A stretch of 64,000 nucleotides of DNA from Dasyornis broadbenti (Eukaryota > Chordata > Aves > Passeriformes > Dasyornithidae): the NCBI GenBank assembly GCA_013397935.1, contig VZRN01001126.1, positions 65,481 to 129,480 on the forward strand. Direction: 5' to 3'. Position numbers and translations under genes: made by a program. Of the stretch, positions 61,770 to 64,000 are shown piece by piece. The notes under the pieces were generated by a model. The model saw only the letters and a program-made list of their open reading frames with translations. It did no database searches and was not told the origin of the DNA. Within the stretch, counting starts at the first letter, position 1. Each line of letters starts with the position of its first letter.

Positions 61770-62110
61770 ACGCGGGTATCTCGAAGAGCACACGGGGCGA
61801 GGTGTGGGGCGCGCAGCAGCTGCGTGAGGGGAGCGGGCGCCGCGGTGAGCTTCCTACAGGGAAAAGGGAGGGGGGGAAGGAAAACTCAAGGGAAAGAGAA
61901 GGGACCAGCAAGGAAAAAGCAAAGGAAAGGCAGCAACTCCCACAAGCCGGGCGGCCATTTTGCCGGCGGCCTGCGCAGCCACTGCTGGCCGGCGGGGCGG
62001 CACCGCCGCCATTTCCGCGCGGCGGGGGCGGAGCGGGGCCGGGGNCCTGACTTCCAGCGCGATCCTGCCCCTCGTGGTGTAGGCTGCAGGCCGGGAATGG
62101 GGCTCTCAGT
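61770..62110. promoter_or_regulatory. CpG-rich island, probable promoter or first exon
   Basis: CpG dinucleotides are dense at 61770-61845 and 61948-62065, against near absence in the flanks. A purine-rich stretch (61855-61940) separates the two halves. Motifs visible are GGCGGCCATTTTG (61950-61962) and GCCGCCATTTCCG (62005-62017), which resemble YY1 sites and, on the minus strand, contain ATGGC. A GC-box-like run GGCGGGGGCGGAGCGGGGCC follows at 62021-62040. One base is undetermined at 62045. Position downstream of FBLN1 fits the ATXN10 promoter by vertebrate gene order, but no ATXN10 coding sequence is recognisable, so the gene served remains open. A bidirectional promoter or a non-coding transcript is equally possible. 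Confidence 0.65.
61854..62012 (-). other. Short ORF in the CpG island, 52 codons, coding status uncertain
   Basis: On the minus strand an ATG (complement of 62010-62012) with G at -3 and G at +4 opens a 52-residue frame beginning MAAVPPRRPAVAAQ. A second in-frame ATG (complement of 61956-61958) has A at -3 and G at +4, and the frame stops at TAG (complement of 61854-61856). From the second ATG the product is hydrophobic (MAARLVGVAAFPLLFPCWSL), like a signal peptide or membrane segment. That hydrophobicity may simply follow from the pyrimidine-rich minus strand. I do not recognise a family. Confidence 0.25.
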
Positions 62111-62299
62111 ACCTGCAGAGGGACGTGGATGAAGTCTCTGCTGGGAAGCTTCTGCATCCCCAGCCTTGTCCCGGGCTGTGCGTGTGGGGCGATGACCTGC
62201 CCTTTCTGTCCTGCCCCAGGGAGTCCATGAGGAGCTGCAGTGTGCTCAGTCTCTGTGCCGGTAGCATGGAGGAATGGTGTTTGGCTCTTTGTCGTGGCA

Positions 62300-62828
62300 T
62301 AAAATATTCTAGAGATGCAGAATGGCTTGTGTTGGAGGCTTATCCCATCCCTCATTTGCCGTGGGCAGGGACACCTTCCTCAGGTTGCTCCAAGCCCTGT
62401 CCAGTCTGGCTATGGATGCTTCCAGGAATGGAGCATCCACAGGTTCTCTGGGCAGCCTGTGCCAAGGCCCCCCCATCCTCACAGGGAAAAAATTTTTCGT
62501 GACATCCAGTCTAAACTTACTCTCTATCAGGGTGAGGCCATTCCCCCTTGTTCTGTCACTTCAGTCCTTGTAAATAATGCCCATCTTCCTTGTAGGCTCC
62601 CTTCAGGTACTGGAAGGCAAAAATTAGCCTAAAGCTTCTGTTTTTCAGGCTGAACAATCCCAAGTCTCCCAGACTTTCCTCACAGCAGAGGTGCTTCTCC
62701 CAGGGCTGCTCCGTCTGCTCATCCCCAGCCTGGACTGATCCCAGGGATTATCCTGACCCAGGTGCAGCACCAGCACTTGGTCTTGTTGAACCTCCTGGGA
62801 TTCCCATGGGCCACTTCTGGGGCTTGTG
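62300..62828 (-). mobile_element. CR1 LINE 3' fragment, longest contiguous copy here
   Basis: It is the reverse complement of CR1 from near the 3' end inward: GCAGAATGGCTTGTGTTGGA, GTTGCTCCAAGCCCTGTCCA, GGAGCATCCACAGGTTCTCT, CCATTCCCCCTTGTTCTGTC, CTTCAGGTACTGGAAGGCAA and TTCAGGCTGAACAATCCCAA, then into ORF2-derived sequence (CACCAGCACTTGGTCTTGTT). It begins about 190 bp beyond the CpG-rich island. Its open frames on the + strand are antisense to the LINE and not genes. Confidence 0.94.
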
Positions 62829-64000
62829 GTGCGTTTCTGGGCTGGCACACCAGGTGGGGTGTAGCTGTGGGATCAGCCACTCAGGTAAAAAGCCGTGGAA
62901 GCCCTTCAGGGTGTCCAGAAGTGGGTAAGATGTGCCTGTACGAGGCCCTGGTGGACAACAGTCTCATTTCCATGTGAGACTAAAGCTTTGGCATGAGGGT
63001 GGTGGCTGTGGGCCTTGGGGTCAGAGGGCATGCACTGTGTGGCAGTTTGAGCTGCAGTGGCTTCGCTGGGAGGAAAGGCTGGATGCTCCTCATTAGGTTT
63101 AAGATCAGGAAAGGCAGAATGGGGCTACTGGAGGCAGGGGCCTGGTATGGAGCATTGCAATGCCTGTCAGGTCAGGGACACCTCTGCAATACCACACAGC
63201 ACTGTTGGCTTTGGCAGAGGCTGGGCTTGCAGAGGTTCAGCTGAGAGACTGAGGTTATAGGAATAGATTTTGTTCTTCCTGAAAGGAGGGAGGAGGCACA
63301 GCTCGGTGGGAAGCTTGTGCTCCTAACACACAGTAGTTGTCCTAACTAACAGTAGTTGTTTGAAGGTCTTGACACCTGAGAATAAAGAAATCAGACTCTA
63401 GCTTGGCATAACGTTGTGCTGATGTTTTGTTTTGACTGTTTAAATTCCCAGTATGATTTTGTTATTCGAATCCAGATTTAAAAGTCAGGAGATCGGGGGA
63501 AGATTTACAAGTCTTTTTTTGTGATCTCTGGGGGTGCAGGAGACCAGATAGACCTTCTGTTGTTCATCTCAATTTCTCTGGAAAGAAGGGAGGGCCTGCA
63601 CAGATTTTGGGCTTACAGGCTGATGTTTTCTCTGCCTTGCTCCCCAAAACCTCTGCCACTGTGTTTGAAACGACTAGATATTCCCCGAAGTAGCCAAGTT
63701 TTGTGGGTACAGGTGAGTGGGAGGAGAGACGCTGTAATTGCCCTTCCAGAAGGACAAAGCTGTAGTGTTAACTTACATCCCATAGGATGTGGCAGAGTTG
63801 GGCCTAGGCAAATCCTGTTGTTGCTGTTGAACCACAAAGACACAACCCAATGGATGCTTTCTGTTTGAAGTTCTGATATTTAGTGATAATTCTTTTGTTA
63901 TTACAGGACTCTTCACTGTTTGTGGAAACAAAATAAATTAAAATGTGAGTGACCCACAAGGAAACAAAGTGAGGCAATAATGCCCCTACTGTGAGACCAT
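62829..64000. other. Sequence beyond the CpG island and CR1, no gene recognised
   Basis: About 1.2 kb, G-rich at first and then mixed. It contains a 19-bp tandem duplication (63322-63359). No exon of a known gene is recognisable. If a + strand gene starts at the CpG-rich island, this would be its first intron. Confidence 0.55.
63322..63359. repeat. 19-bp tandem duplication
   Basis: CCTAACACACAGTAGTTGT is followed directly by CCTAACTAACAGTAGTTGT, two copies with two mismatches. Confidence 0.85.

Noticed and set aside
61771..61843. Possible internal exon in the CpG-rich island (CTTTAG acceptor, GCGGTGAGC donor).
   Set aside because: The signals exist, but the translated frames show no known protein and the position at the island edge favours a promoter or 5'UTR.
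61750..62355. 201-codon minus-strand frame across the CpG-rich island.
   Set aside because: Its length comes from GC-rich, low-stop composition and it runs into CR1-derived sequence. The product is low in complexity (Pro, Gly, Ser). Only the smaller frame with good start context is kept, at low confidence.

Overview
The window is vertebrate nuclear DNA, almost certainly from a bird. The evidence is a conserved vertebrate gene split into short exons by kilobase-scale introns, at least a dozen truncated CR1 LINE fragments (the dominant avian and reptilian retrotransposon), and almost no other interspersed repeats that I can recognise. The order of bird cannot be settled from this sequence. Most open reading frames in the window are chance ORFs in introns or intergenic DNA.

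The only protein-coding gene I can identify is the 3' part of FBLN1 (fibulin-1), a secreted calcium-binding extracellular matrix glycoprotein, on the + strand. Three exons (220-339, 1175-1306, 1842-1965) encode the last three EGF-like modules. From the donor at 1965/1966 the gene has two alternative ends. One is a single terminal exon (9964-10318) coding the 117-residue fibulin-1C tail, with its own poly(A) signal at 10392. The other is a set of three exons (15306-15448, 17308-17439, 32535-32674) coding the 137-residue fibulin-1D tail, with candidate poly(A) signals at 33507, 33586 and 33702. Splice phases agree for both routes. Failure to splice at 1965 places a stop codon directly after the shared Thr, which is the architecture expected for fibulin-1A.

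The introns and the region beyond about 33.7 kb hold CR1 fragments in both orientations. One of them (25083-26050) comes from inside the CR1 reverse-transcriptase ORF and is badly decayed. From 33.7 to 61.7 kb I see no gene. Near 61.77-62.11 kb a compact CpG-rich block with YY1-like and GC-box-like motifs looks like a promoter or first-exon island. By conserved vertebrate gene order (FBLN1 followed by ATXN10) it is a candidate for the next gene's promoter, but I could not recognise any coding exon of that gene. On the minus strand both YY1-like motifs coincide with in-frame ATGs of a short hydrophobic ORF.

Other structures worth a look are a perfect stem-loop in the fibulin-1C 3'UTR just before its poly(A) signal, an 11-bp perfect inverted repeat next to a CTCF-like motif in the intergenic region (59.6 kb), two further strong inverted repeats (48.9 and 60.5 kb), and several small tandem duplications.
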